From Clostridiales bacterium (GTDB taxonomy: Bacteria > Bacillota > Clostridia > Oscillospirales > CAG-382): 26,688 nt of DNA. The first letter of the stretch is position 1. Every line of letters starts with the position of its first letter. The notes below the pieces were generated by a model. That model was not told the DNA's origin. It saw nothing but the letters and a program-made list of their open reading frames with translations, and did not search any database. The stretch lies in the NCBI GenBank assembly GCA_003343885.1, contig QAKH01000088.1, positions 1 through 26,688 on the forward strand. Reading direction: 5' to 3'. Below, in pieces: positions 15,364 to 23,554 of this stretch. The position numbers and the translations under genes were made by a program.

Positions 15364-16518
15364 TTATTGATTTTTGTCATTCTCTCGGCTGTCGATATAT
15401 ACTCTCGGAACTCTCGATGAAACCGAACAAAGTATTTCATACGGAATTGTGCCGGCGCGCTCGGCAACCTCATCAGCCGAAAGATAAGCCCCTGAGTCGC
15501 TTCCGAATATGACTGCGTCGTCGCCGACCTTTGCCTCGGGAATGTCGCTTACGTCGACTATCGTCATGTCCATGCATACAATTCCTAAAATCGGCGCTTT
15601 TTTGCCGTGGCAAAGCACGTATCCCTTTGAGCAGGAAAGGCAGCGCTTGAGACCGTCGGCATAGCCTGCGCCTATTACGGCAATACGCATATCCTTGTCG
15701 GCAACGAATCTCTGTCCGTAACTGACTCCCTCGCCGCGGGAAAGCTTATGAATATTCACTATTACGGTTTTAAACTGCATACACGGTTTGTATGCCTTAT
15801 CAATGTCGGCGCACCCGTAAAGGGAAATCCCCATTCTTACTGCGTCCAAGTGCATGTACGGAAATCCCACAATTGCCGAGCTGTTGCAGATATGCTTTAT
15901 TTTCGGGTGAATACCGGTTTGCTCAAGAGCTTTTACCGTCTCGCAGAATCTTTCGTATTGCTTTTTGGTAAAATCTTCTCCGCCCGGTTCGTCGGCAAGG
16001 GCAAAGTGAGAAAAAATGCCCTCACATTCAATATTCTCATTGTTTTTTAACAGTTTTACCGCTTTTTTAAGTTCAGGAGAAAACGACGTATTTTTGGCCG
16101 GAAACCCCGTGCGGTTCATTCCGGTATCAATTTTAATGTGGATTTTTGCGTGCCGTCCGGCGGCAACCTCAATTATTTTTTCTAAGTGTTCCACGCTGTC
16201 AAGCGCAAGAGAAATGTTTGCAGAGATTGCATTTTCCAAAAAATCGTCAAGTACGTAGCCGAGTATCAGAACAGGCTGCGTGATGCCGCCGGCTCTGAGT
16301 TCGAGCGCCTCGTCAACCGTTGCAACCGCAAAAAAATCGCAGCCGTCCGCGGCAAGTCTGGAGGCAACTCTTACGGCTCCGTGTCCGTAGGCGTCAGCCT
16401 TGACAACAGCGCCGACCTTTGCCGGCGCACACATTTTTTTGGTGTATAAGTAGTTTTGCGACAAGACGTCAAGATCTATAATTGCCCTTGTTTTTTTCAA
16501 ATCCGTATTGGTATACAA
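15364..16518 (-). CDS. alr: Alanine racemase
   Basis: 384 residues, standard length. The PLP-binding lysine is Lys40 in VVKADAYGHG; the other catalytic residue is the Tyr of VSYGQRF; further family marks are IDTGMNRTGF, VRMGISLYG, VIGAGYADG and MDMTIVDV. The enzyme interconverts L- and D-alanine for peptidoglycan. The start appears to be TTG at 16518, since AAAGGGGAC lies 8 bases upstream and no ATG precedes the conserved RAIIDLDVLSQNY segment. It is the last gene of a four-gene minus-strand run, 14 bases behind the lipoprotein gene. The 3' end abuts the repeat region. Confidence 0.96.
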   Translation of the reverse strand: MYTNTDLKKTRAIIDLDVLSQNYLYTKKMCAPAKVGAVVKADAYGHGAVRVASRLAADGCDFFAVATVDEALELRAGGITQPVLILGYVLDDFLENAISANISLALDSVEHLEKIIEVAAGRHAKIHIKIDTGMNRTGFPAKNTSFSPELKKAVKLLKNNENIECEGIFSHFALADEPGGEDFTKKQYERFCETVKALEQTGIHPKIKHICNSSAIVGFPYMHLDAVRMGISLYGCADIDKAYKPCMQFKTVIVNIHKLSRGEGVSYGQRFVADKDMRIAVIGAGYADGLKRCLSCSKGYVLCHGKKAPILGIVCMDMTIVDVSDIPEAKVGDDAVIFGSDSGAYLSADEVAERAGTIPYEILCSVSSRVPRVYIDSRENDKNQ

Positions 16519-16532
16519 AAATAAGTCCCCTT

Positions 16533-17153
16533 TTACGGCTGTGCCGCAGTTTTTATTTTTCTTATTTTAACTTCCAGTGCGTTTCCCTCGTTTTCAGCGC
16601 ACAAGTCAAGCGGATATCCAGTCACACTGTCATAAACAATTATGTAGTTTACTGTTCCGGCTGTAAATTCTGTTTTCCAAGGCTGTATTTCGCCCAATCC
16701 CTCAACAGTATATAATTCTTCACACGCAGAAAAAGCCTTTGTCGGCAGATTTTCCACCTCACAGGCAATTTCATCTGAAAAAAGAGTCATCGCAAGACTC
16801 AGTCTGTCGAGCAGATCTTTCGGCACCTCCGATTTTATTCCGGAATACGATATGCTTAACAGGGAAGAGCGTCCGGACGCATCGCTCGCTACGCTTATTC
16901 CTGTATATGGATCCGGCGCTGTTATTTCGAATCTTACGTTTTCGTCCCTTGTTACCCTCGCCGTTCCTGCTACCGAATTTCCGTCACACTCAAACAGAAA
17001 CTCGACTTCGGCGGTGTAATCCGAAAAAAGTGCCTTGACTAAGTCTTTTCTTCCGTTTGAAGAACCGGAGCACGACGAAAACGACGTGACAAAACACATC
17101 ATTACAGCCAAAAAAACGGCAACTGTAGCGAAACGCAGTAAAAATTTTTTCAT
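16533..17153 (-). CDS. Small lipoprotein of unknown function
   Basis: 206 residues. Signal peptide with a hydrophobic core (FATVAVFLAVMMCFVTSF) and a lipobox ending S-S-C at about residue 28, followed by SGSSNGRKD. The mature part alternates strands in the manner of a LolA/LppX-like half-barrel (YTAEVEFLFECDGNSVAGTARVTRDENVRFEITAPDP, VNYIIVYDSVTGYPLDLCAENEG), but I cannot confirm that fold. GGAGG lies 7 bases from the ATG. It is tightly placed between nnr (27 bases) and alr (14 bases), so it is co-transcribed with them and may have some link to the cell envelope. Confidence 0.72.
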   Translation of the reverse strand: MKKFLLRFATVAVFLAVMMCFVTSFSSCSGSSNGRKDLVKALFSDYTAEVEFLFECDGNSVAGTARVTRDENVRFEITAPDPYTGISVASDASGRSSLLSISYSGIKSEVPKDLLDRLSLAMTLFSDEIACEVENLPTKAFSACEELYTVEGLGEIQPWKTEFTAGTVNYIIVYDSVTGYPLDLCAENEGNALEVKIRKIKTAAQP

Positions 17154-17180
17154 TCTGATACCTCCAAAGATATTTAATCT

Positions 17181-18695
17181 TTAAGGAAGCATCTTGGCAA
17201 ACTCCTGTGCAAGCTCAGACGGCAAAAATCCGTATTCAGAATATTTTCCCTTAAGTACGTCTGCCGCTCTTCCGTGCAGATACACTCCGCTTGCCGCCGC
17301 TTCAAAGGCTCCTATTGCGGGATTTGCCGCAAGTCCTGAAATAAGACCGGCGAGTACATCTCCGCTGCCGCCTTTGGCAAGCCCTGCGTTTCCTGAGGCG
17401 TTTATGGCAAAGCGCCCGTCGGGAGCGGCTGTTATGGTTCCGGCTCCTTTAAGAACGGTAATGCATTTTGTTTTGGCGGCAAATTCGAGAGCGCACCTTA
17501 TACGATTGTCGTTTATGTATGACACTTCAAGATCGCTGATACGCGAAAACTCTGCCGGATGGGGTGTGATTATCGGAGTTTTCCTTGCTTCCTTTAATAT
17601 ATTTATATTTTCGGAGAGCATATTTATTCCATCAGCGTCAATTATCAGCCTTGCCGAGGCATTTTTTATCACATATTCAAGAAATTGTTTTTTCTGCGCC
17701 GATTTGCTAAGTCCGCAGCCGATAAGTATGGCGCTGTATTTTGACAAGCCCGAGATAAGGTTCTGTACGCTTTGTGAATCCTCCCAGCAAACGGGTGTAT
17801 ACACAGGTTCCCTAAGATAATTTCTGACGCAGTCAATGACGCTTCTTTCGGACGCAAGCGTGACAAGTCCCGTGCCGGCTCTTAACGCAGCCTCAGCCGA
17901 GAGCACCGCCGCTCCTGTCATGTCGCCGCTTCCGCATACACAAAGCAGTTTCCCGAAATCACCTTTGTTTGACATTTCCGGTCGCTTGGGTAAAACCGAG
18001 TGAACATACTTGTCATCGGGAATAACGCAAGGATTTTCATATTCGTCCAAAAGCTTGTCGGGAATACTGATGCTTACAATCTCTGTCCTGCCGCAGAAAA
18101 ATTTGGCAGGATATGACATCATTCCGGTCTTTACCGCTTTTACAGTAAGCGTCATATCAGCCACAAACGCAATGTTTCCGACGCTTCCGTCGTCGCTTCG
18201 CACGCCGCTCGGAACATCTAAAGCTATCCTGTATGCCCTTGGCGCACAGTTTGCCTGGTCAATAATCTTATACATCGTGCTGTCCGGTTCGATTTTACCC
18301 TTGAAACCTATTCCGAACACGGCGTCAATAATAATATCCGACACGGCTATGATTTTTGCCGCGGCTCTCGGATTATTTTCAAGTCCGCCGCCTTCGCTTA
18401 TGTACTGCTCAAAGCAGGTTTTAGCAGGCTCGGCGGACGGAGGAGCGTCAAAAACGCTTATACACACAACATTATATCCCGCCTGCTTCATAAGTCTTGC
18501 AAGCTCATATCCGTCGCCGGCGTTGTTTCCTTTTCCGCACAGTACACATACCGCGTCAAACGGGCGCAGCCTGTCCTTTATGAGTTCGTACATTCCGTGT
18601 GCGGCTTCTTTCATTAAAGAAACAGGCGAAACACCCTTTTTTTCAAAGAGGTATTTCTCAGCAGACTGCATAATCTGAGGTGAATATACTTTCAT
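17181..18695 (-). CDS. nnr: Bifunctional NAD(P)H-hydrate epimerase / ADP-dependent dehydratase
   Basis: 504 residues from ATG 18695, which has GGAGAAAGG and AAAAGGA upstream; the longer in-frame start at 18776 would reach into the preceding gene. The N-terminal YjeF_N epimerase domain (about 1-210) shows VCVLCGKGNNAGDGYELARLMKQAGYNV and DVPSGVRSDDG. The C-terminal ribokinase-like dehydratase domain (about 230-500) shows KGDFGKLLCVCGSGDMTGAAVL, ITPHPAEFSRI, VLKGAGTITA and NASGNAGLAKGGSGDVLAGLISGL. Together they repair hydrated NADH and NADPH, the R and S forms being interconverted by the first domain. Adjacency to alr is common in Firmicutes. Domain order and motifs are complete. Confidence 0.96.
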   Translation of the reverse strand: MKVYSPQIMQSAEKYLFEKKGVSPVSLMKEAAHGMYELIKDRLRPFDAVCVLCGKGNNAGDGYELARLMKQAGYNVVCISVFDAPPSAEPAKTCFEQYISEGGGLENNPRAAAKIIAVSDIIIDAVFGIGFKGKIEPDSTMYKIIDQANCAPRAYRIALDVPSGVRSDDGSVGNIAFVADMTLTVKAVKTGMMSYPAKFFCGRTEIVSISIPDKLLDEYENPCVIPDDKYVHSVLPKRPEMSNKGDFGKLLCVCGSGDMTGAAVLSAEAALRAGTGLVTLASERSVIDCVRNYLREPVYTPVCWEDSQSVQNLISGLSKYSAILIGCGLSKSAQKKQFLEYVIKNASARLIIDADGINMLSENINILKEARKTPIITPHPAEFSRISDLEVSYINDNRIRCALEFAAKTKCITVLKGAGTITAAPDGRFAINASGNAGLAKGGSGDVLAGLISGLAANPAIGAFEAAASGVYLHGRAADVLKGKYSEYGFLPSELAQEFAKMLP

Positions 18696-18726
18696 ATTCC
18701 TTTTCACCTTTCTCCTTTCAGAAGCC

Positions 18727-19827
18727 TTATAAATCCCTGCCCATGAGGGCTTTAAGTCCGTACTTGAGTGCGTCACGCGCGGTTTGCCTTGTTTTAATAT
18801 CCTCGCTCACAAGTTTTTCTTCAAGATTTCTGTAAAACAATCCGACAATTGTTTTGTCGTCCTTTAGAAATCCTGCATTGTATAACGGAAGGGTGTTGTC
18901 CTTTACTTCAACAGAGCCAACCTTTGTAAGCAGCGCTTTTACCGCAGTATCGTCCGCCGAAAACTCCGGAGTGGTAACGCCTTCAAGCACAAGTCTTAAT
19001 ATGGTATCGTTTCCGAATTCGGCACAAGCCTCAATAATTTTCCCTGAAACTCCGGCAAGAGAACCGGCGCCGGTCACGTCAACAGTGCAAACCTCATAAC
19101 GCCCTTTTGAAAAACGCACCGGACGAAGCTTAAGAGATTCCTTCGTGATTTCTCCGGCGAGCACGCCCTTGTAGCCCGTTTCGTCAAAGCCGCGTCCCTC
19201 GATGCAGCCGGGGTATGCGTAAGCGGTTTTTCCGGCGTATTTAATGCCGCTCGCCTTATGCACATGTCCGAGCGCAACGTAATCAAAGCCGCTGTTTTCA
19301 ATATCGCTTTCAAGTATGGGACAATATGGTGAAATTCCTTTACACAAATCTCCGTGAGCGGCAAGAATATTTATTTTATCCTTATCGTGTACGGTAAATC
19401 CCGTAAGCGGTGAGTCGGTCATGGTGTCGGAAACAAACGCGTACCCATACACACGAACGTCGGTGCCGGGCAAATCTATGTATTCTAACTTATCGGACGT
19501 AAAAATGTGCACATTTTCCGGCCACTCTGTAAATTCATACGGAGATTTTGATGAGTAATAGTCGTGATTTCCGGGAGAAATGACAAACCTGCACGCAGGA
19601 AAGGAGCTCATTTCACCGACAAGCATTTCAAGAGTGTCCTTGGTAACATATTCGTCGTCAAACAGGTCTCCTGAAATTATAAAAAGCTCACAGCCCTCTG
19701 ACTTTGCGTACAGCACTGCGGAAGAAAAGTCCGAACGGAGCTGGCTTCTTCTGCTAACCGCGTCAGACGCAGACATTAACGTAAACGGCGAGTCGAGATG
19801 TATATCGGCGCAATGAATGAACTTCAT
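18727..19827 (-). CDS. SbcD/YhaO-like metallophosphoesterase (DNA repair exonuclease family)
   Basis: 366 residues from ATG 19827, chosen because MKFIHCADIHLDSPF is the canonical opening and GGGAAAGGAAAAAG precedes it; 24 extra in-frame codons upstream look non-native. The five phosphoesterase motifs are present: ADIHLD, SGDLFDDEY, SPGNHDYYS, AAHGD and GHVHKA. The family includes Mre11/SbcD nucleases and the Bacillus YhaO proteins, which act with an SMC-like ATPase (SbcC/YhaN). No such ATPase gene follows; the next gene is nnr, 31 bases on. A nuclease role is therefore likely but its partner, if any, is elsewhere. Confidence 0.88.
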   Translation of the reverse strand: MKFIHCADIHLDSPFTLMSASDAVSRRSQLRSDFSSAVLYAKSEGCELFIISGDLFDDEYVTKDTLEMLVGEMSSFPACRFVISPGNHDYYSSKSPYEFTEWPENVHIFTSDKLEYIDLPGTDVRVYGYAFVSDTMTDSPLTGFTVHDKDKINILAAHGDLCKGISPYCPILESDIENSGFDYVALGHVHKASGIKYAGKTAYAYPGCIEGRGFDETGYKGVLAGEITKESLKLRPVRFSKGRYEVCTVDVTGAGSLAGVSGKIIEACAEFGNDTILRLVLEGVTTPEFSADDTAVKALLTKVGSVEVKDNTLPLYNAGFLKDDKTIVGLFYRNLEEKLVSEDIKTRQTARDALKYGLKALMGRDL

Positions 19828-19849
19828 GAGAACTTTTTCCTTTCCCGGC

Positions 19850-19878
19850 ATATTATTCCTATATCCGAATTTTTTCAA
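19850..19878 (-). promoter_or_regulatory. Possible promoter of the metallophosphoesterase-nnr-lipoprotein-alr operon
   Basis: On the minus strand TTGAAA (19878-19873) and TAATAT (19855-19850) with 17 bases between; it is just beyond the rpmE terminator and 23 bases before the ATG at 19827. The -10 box is a 4/6 match. Confidence 0.45.
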
Positions 19879-19886
19879 AAATGAAT

Positions 19887-19907
19887 AAAAGGCGGACACC
19901 GTCCGCC
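19887..19907 (-). terminator. Terminator of rpmE
   Basis: GGCGGAC (19891-19897) and GTCCGCC (19901-19907) form a 7-bp GC-rich stem with a 3-nt loop; on the minus strand it is followed by TTTTATTCATTTTT. It begins 17 bases after the rpmE stop. Confidence 0.87.
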
Positions 19908-19923
19908 TTCCTCAGCCTCTTTA

Positions 19924-20124
19924 TCAGTCAAGATTGAACTTCTTCTTGAACTTATCAACTCGTCCGCCGGCATCAACAAACTTCTGCTTGCCGGTAAAGA
20001 ACGGATGGCACTTTGAGCAAATATCCACACGCAGTTCCGGCTTAGTGGAACGTGTCTTAAAGGTTTCGCCGCATGCACACTTAACGGTTGCTTCTACATA
20101 ATTCGGATGGATTCCCTGCTGCAT
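19924..20124 (-). CDS. rpmE: Ribosomal protein bL31 (zinc-binding type)
   Basis: 66 residues: MQQGIHPNY, CACGETFKTRSTKPELRVDICSKCHPFFTGKQKFVDAGGRVDKFKKKF. The four cysteines (CxC and CSKC) mark the zinc-containing C+ form of bL31, a component of the large ribosomal subunit at the central protuberance. Spacing, length and the HPFFTGKQKFVDxxGRVxKFxKKF tail all fit. GGAG lies about 8 bases upstream. The gene is monocistronic, with its own promoter (20166-20194) and terminator. Confidence 0.98.
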   Translation of the reverse strand: MQQGIHPNYVEATVKCACGETFKTRSTKPELRVDICSKCHPFFTGKQKFVDAGGRVDKFKKKFNLD

Positions 20125-20165
20125 TTATATCACTCCTATTCCTTTCGATTTCGTTAGCGAACAAT

Positions 20166-20194
20166 ATTATACCATATAAATTTATTTATTTCAA
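20166..20194 (-). promoter_or_regulatory. Promoter of rpmE
   Basis: On the minus strand TTGAAA (20194-20189) and extended TGGTATAAT with its -10 hexamer at 20171-20166, spacer 17. The leader is about 35 bases. Confidence 0.8.
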
Positions 20195-20294
20195 TAGCAT
20201 TTAATCTGAAATTGAAAACATTTAATTAACAAAATGTCTAATACAACAATGTGATACGTGCGAATTAACCATGTTTTCTTTTCATAAATCATAC

Positions 20295-20752
20295 TCAAAC
20301 AGTGCGTCCGGTGAAGATTTTTATTTTTTTAACTGTTTCTTTTCTGACCGCCTCTGTTATTTCTGGCATAAGATCTGTCATGCCTATTCCGCTTTTCCAG
20401 GCGTCATGAGCGGCATTTGCGGCGGCGCAGTTAATATCGGTAAAAATATTTACCTTGGCAACTCCGTTTTCAATCGAACGCCGGAAATCGTTGTCGGTAA
20501 GTCCCGAGCCGCCGTGCAATACAAGCGGAGCAGCTACGGCTTCTGAAATCTTCTTTAAACGCTCAAAATCCAACTTCGGAGCTGATTTGTATGCGCCGTG
20601 AGCAGTGCCGACCGCAACCGCAAGTGCGTCACAGCCGTTCTTTTCGTAAAATATACGCGCTTCGTCGGGATCGGTAAATAAATCGTACTCATCATAGCTC
20701 GGCGTGCTGAATTTATGTCGGTTGTGACGCTGCCGATTGAACATATCTTCAT
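20295..20752 (-). pseudogene. Deletion scar: start of a PfkB-type sugar kinase fused out of frame to the 3' half of a class II aldolase
   Basis: From ATG 20752, with a strong GGAGG 5-6 bases upstream, the frame reads MKICSIGSVTTDI, the opening of PfkB-family carbohydrate kinases, and then stops matching anything. From about 20711 a different frame carries YDLFTDPDEARIFYEKNGCDALAVAVGTAHGAYKS, LVLHGGSGLTDNDFRRSI and VAKVNIFTDIN, which is the C-terminal half of a GatY/FbaA-type class II aldolase with the zinc histidines of GTAHGAY and HGGSG. The first half with the remaining zinc ligand and catalytic Asp is missing. The simplest reading is one deletion from about codon 13 of a kinase to the middle of a downstream aldolase gene. 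The remnant follows the GH28-like gene by 89 bases and probably belonged to its operon. Confidence 0.72.
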
Positions 20753-20841
20753 AACAACCTCCAAACTGTTTAAATATTTTTGAAAGCACACAAAGGCTTT
20801 GAATCGCCATGTTAAAGATAACGAACGGCGAATACGGAGAA

Positions 20842-22347
20842 TTATGATAATGTTACGTTTTTCGCATCGGAACCTATGAAAATGTTCATGTCGTCAAAGC
20901 TTTCAAAACGCTTGTCTCCGAGGTAAATTCCGTCGAAGCTTACGTTTTCGATACGCATGTGACCGGGAATGGTCTTTAAGATGCTTTGCGGCATGCGGTG
21001 TCCGGTGACATGTATGTTTCGGAAAGCAACATTTGTGTAGTTGACGTCGGCAGGAAGCCCGAGGGGGTTAAGCGGTTTATCAAACTCATACGCGTTTCCG
21101 ATGAAAAACAAAATAGGCATATAATCGTCGTCATAGCGCTTTTCATATATCTGATTTTCCTGTTTCTGGTAAATCGGGCGGTCAGCGTGGCGGTCGGTAT
21201 CGACGTAAATGTTTTCGCATACCACGTTGTCAATGTATGTAGGACCGCTTCTGTATATCTGGATATCCATAGCTACGTGAGCTACTCTTATTATGTAGCA
21301 GTCTTTGAAGAAAATATCCTTCATGTGGCTGGTACGCTGCGAAGTCCATATCTCAATGGCTCTGCCCCATTCGCACCATAAAACGCAGTTTTGAGTGAGC
21401 ATGTTTTCAAATATATCTTCGTCGCTTGCTCCGCACGCTCCTCTTGCGATAATGCTGTCGTCAAAGGAACGAATAAAGCTGCCGGTTATTTCAAAATTCT
21501 TTCCGAGATATATATCTATACCGTCGGCGTTGTATCTCCACAGTCCTATCAGCTTTACGTCATTTATGCGTACGTTTTCGCAGTGATAAATGTTGTACGA
21601 CCATTCGGGCGGATCACGGAAAACAAGTCCGTCGATAAGCACGTTTTTGCAGTCTATCATGAGCACGTTTCCGATACCTCTTGAAACGTTTCTCTTTTTC
21701 AGCTCGCTTAGGATTTCCTCGCCCTCGGCGTCAGAGTCGGTGTATTCCTGAATACGCTTGTATGGAGAGGAATCAATCACGCCTCTGCCGAGCACCTTTA
21801 TGTTTTCGGCGTCTTTGGCGAAAACCGAGCCGTATACAAGAGCACTTTCATCGACATATACCGTCTGTCCGGATTTAACTTCTATAAGCCCTGCTTTGTG
21901 AACGCCGGGCCCGAAATAAATAACGTCCTTGTCGTTAATGTCTACACCGTAGTTTTCAGGACTGCTTACGAATACATGCAGGCAGTTGTGCCAGCCGTTA
22001 ACTTCGACAGTGAAATGGCATGGTTTATCGACAGTAAATGAAATTTTCTGCCCGTCAATATGCGGCACTATACCGAAAGCGGTAGGCTTTATCTCGACGC
22101 TTTCAATCTTTTTGGTATGACAAACTACTTCTATTTCAGCTTTGCCGTCCAGGCTGAAATTGGTGTAGGAAGCGAATTCCGTCTGATCCTTGGGACGCTG
22201 ATGGCCCGGCCACCACGTGTTGAACGGGATTGCCGTAACACGAATGTAGCGTATAGGGAGATTAAGTCCGTTGGCTTTTGCGGTGAAATCCGGTGAAACG
22301 GTTTCTGCTTCCGGCATTGCCGGTATATGTAAAATGGTATTGCTCAT
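20842..22347 (-). CDS. GH28-like right-handed beta-helix glycoside hydrolase
   Basis: 501 residues from ATG 22347. An in-frame GTG at 22356 overlaps the GGAGG ribosome site, so the later ATG is preferred. After a beta-sandwich-like N-terminus (to about residue 125) the sequence turns into short parallel-helix rungs: GVIDSSPY, NVLMIDCKNVLIDGLVFRDPPEWSYNIYHCENVRINDVKLIG, then NADGIDIY and SFDDSIIARG, which correspond to the NTDGxD and DD motifs of GH28 polygalacturonases and relatives (GH49 dextranases look similar). No signal peptide is visible, suggesting a cytoplasmic enzyme acting on imported oligosaccharides. It has its own strong promoter and, downstream, the remnants of a sugar kinase and aldolase. 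Fold likely; substrate open. Confidence 0.82.
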   Translation of the reverse strand: MSNTILHIPAMPEAETVSPDFTAKANGLNLPIRYIRVTAIPFNTWWPGHQRPKDQTEFASYTNFSLDGKAEIEVVCHTKKIESVEIKPTAFGIVPHIDGQKISFTVDKPCHFTVEVNGWHNCLHVFVSSPENYGVDINDKDVIYFGPGVHKAGLIEVKSGQTVYVDESALVYGSVFAKDAENIKVLGRGVIDSSPYKRIQEYTDSDAEGEEILSELKKRNVSRGIGNVLMIDCKNVLIDGLVFRDPPEWSYNIYHCENVRINDVKLIGLWRYNADGIDIYLGKNFEITGSFIRSFDDSIIARGACGASDEDIFENMLTQNCVLWCEWGRAIEIWTSQRTSHMKDIFFKDCYIIRVAHVAMDIQIYRSGPTYIDNVVCENIYVDTDRHADRPIYQKQENQIYEKRYDDDYMPILFFIGNAYEFDKPLNPLGLPADVNYTNVAFRNIHVTGHRMPQSILKTIPGHMRIENVSFDGIYLGDKRFESFDDMNIFIGSDAKNVTLS

Positions 22348-22383
22348 AGGTTGCACCTCCGAAACGTCTGTTTTATCGGACTC

Positions 22384-22412
22384 AGTATAGCAATTATTTT
22401 AGGAAAAGTCAA
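22384..22412 (-). promoter_or_regulatory. Promoter of the GH28-like gene
   Basis: On the minus strand TTGACT (22412-22407) and TATACT (22389-22384) with a 17-bp spacer. Confidence 0.8.
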
Positions 22413-22470
22413 CATTTTTGAGAGGGTAAAAAAAATATAGCTGAACAATAGATGAACATATTTAAATGAC

Positions 22471-22499
22471 TTGACATAATATGCGGCGGATATTATAAT
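22471..22499 (+). promoter_or_regulatory. Consensus promoter of the Mrp-family gene
   Basis: TTGACA at 22471-22476 and TATAAT at 22494-22499 with 17 bases between, a full consensus match. It is divergent from the GH28-like promoter with 58 bases between the two -35 boxes. Confidence 0.87.
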
Positions 22500-22525
22500 A
22501 ATAAAGAATGAAAGGAATGATAGGT

Positions 22526-23356
22526 ATGTCAGAAGAATGCACACATAATTGCAGCTCATGCTCTGAAAATTGCTCTTCAAGACAAGAACCTGAAAGCATG
22601 CTTGAGCCGCTGAATGAAAACAGCAGAGTAAAAAAAGTAATCGGAGTTGTAAGCGGAAAAGGCGGCGTCGGAAAATCAATGGTGACGTCAATGCTCGCCG
22701 TTCTGCTTTCAAGAAAGGGCTACAATACAGCTATACTTGACGCCGATATTACCGGTCCCTCCATACCAAAGGCTTTTGGAATACATGGACAGGTTTCGGG
22801 ATACGACGGCTTTATGCTCCCGAAAATTTCCCACGGCAACGTAAAAATCATGTCGGCAAATCTTTTGCTTGAACAAGAGGATACTCCTGTTATCTGGAGA
22901 GGTCCGATTATCGCAGGTGCGGTAAAGCAGTTCTGGACAGATACGGTTTGGGAAGACGTAGACTTTATGTTTGTGGACATGCCTCCCGGAACGGGCGACG
23001 TGCCGCTTACAGTGTTCCAGTCTATACCGCTTGACGGAATAGTAATCGTGACGAGTCCCCAGGAGCTTGTGTCGCTTGTTGTTTCAAAAGCCGTTAATAT
23101 GGCAAAGAAGATGAATATTCCGATTCTCGGACTTGTTGAAAACATGAGTTACGTCGTATGTCCCGACTGCGGCAAGAAGATAGAAATATTCGGCAAAAGC
23201 AAGACCGAAGAAACTGCAAAGGAGCAGGGACTTGAGCTTTTGGCAAGAGTTCCGTTTGATCCGGAACTTGCCGCTCTTTGCGATGCCGGAGAAATTGAGA
23301 AAAGTACCAATCACGCTCTCGACGCTGTCGCAGAGAAAGTGGAAAAGCTTATTTGA
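22526..23356 (+). CDS. Mrp/NBP35-family iron-sulfur cluster carrier ATPase
   Basis: 276 residues from ATG 22526; GAAAGGA lies about 9 bases upstream, and an in-frame ATG at 22508 is too near the transcript start. The deviant Walker A is GVVSGKGGVGKSMV (about 33-46), followed by DADITGPSIPKAF, FVDMPPGTGDVPLT and a CPDC motif (CxxC) that in this family binds a bridging 4Fe-4S cluster between two monomers. The N-terminus bears a further cysteine group, C5-x3-C9-x2-C12-x3-C16, reminiscent of the N-terminal ferredoxin-like cluster of Nbp35. The protein is expected to hold and deliver Fe-S clusters in the cytoplasm. A terminator follows, so it is monocistronic. Confidence 0.92.
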   Translation: MSEECTHNCSSCSENCSSRQEPESMLEPLNENSRVKKVIGVVSGKGGVGKSMVTSMLAVLLSRKGYNTAILDADITGPSIPKAFGIHGQVSGYDGFMLPKISHGNVKIMSANLLLEQEDTPVIWRGPIIAGAVKQFWTDTVWEDVDFMFVDMPPGTGDVPLTVFQSIPLDGIVIVTSPQELVSLVVSKAVNMAKKMNIPILGLVENMSYVVCPDCGKKIEIFGKSKTEETAKEQGLELLARVPFDPELAALCDAGEIEKSTNHALDAVAEKVEKLI

Positions 23357-23377
23357 CAAGCTTGAAGAATATTATTT

Positions 23378-23413
23378 GCAAGGGATTCCTATTTTCGGAG
23401 TCCCTTGCTTTTT
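23378..23413 (+). terminator. Terminator of the Mrp-family gene
   Basis: GCAAGGGA (23378-23385) pairs with TCCCTTGC (23401-23408) and is followed by TTTTT. It begins 21 bases after the stop. Confidence 0.87.
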
Positions 23414-23554
23414 ATTTTCTTTAAGGCAGGACTGAATATTTACGGAATAATAAGGAAAAATAAACATAAAAAGCCTGTAACTTCAATAAATGTGAAAGCC
23501 TGACTGCAAGGCTTGTAAATCCTGCGAAACAGGGAAGAAAAGGAAGAGTGACAG

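Noticed and set aside
14752..15473. Small frames on both strands in the 14.7-15.4 kb repeat region
   Set aside because: They repeat with the 317-bp unit, occur in both directions, and contain only hairpin-derived peptides; no initiation signals.
18010..18678. 222-residue plus-strand frame inside nnr
   Set aside because: It is antisense to a gene with complete epimerase and dehydratase motifs; no ribosome site or promoter.
20555..20791. A real 78-residue gene beginning MCFQKYLNSLEVVMKICSIGS
   Set aside because: Only 13 residues resemble a sugar kinase start; the remainder is the out-of-frame reading of the aldolase remnant, so it is part of the deletion scar.
23414..23554. Sigma-G promoter for spoVAD
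   Set aside because: GAATA- and CATAAA-like words exist (around 23441-23471) but their spacing (about 15 or 26 bases) does not fit the 17-18 expected, so no site is claimed.
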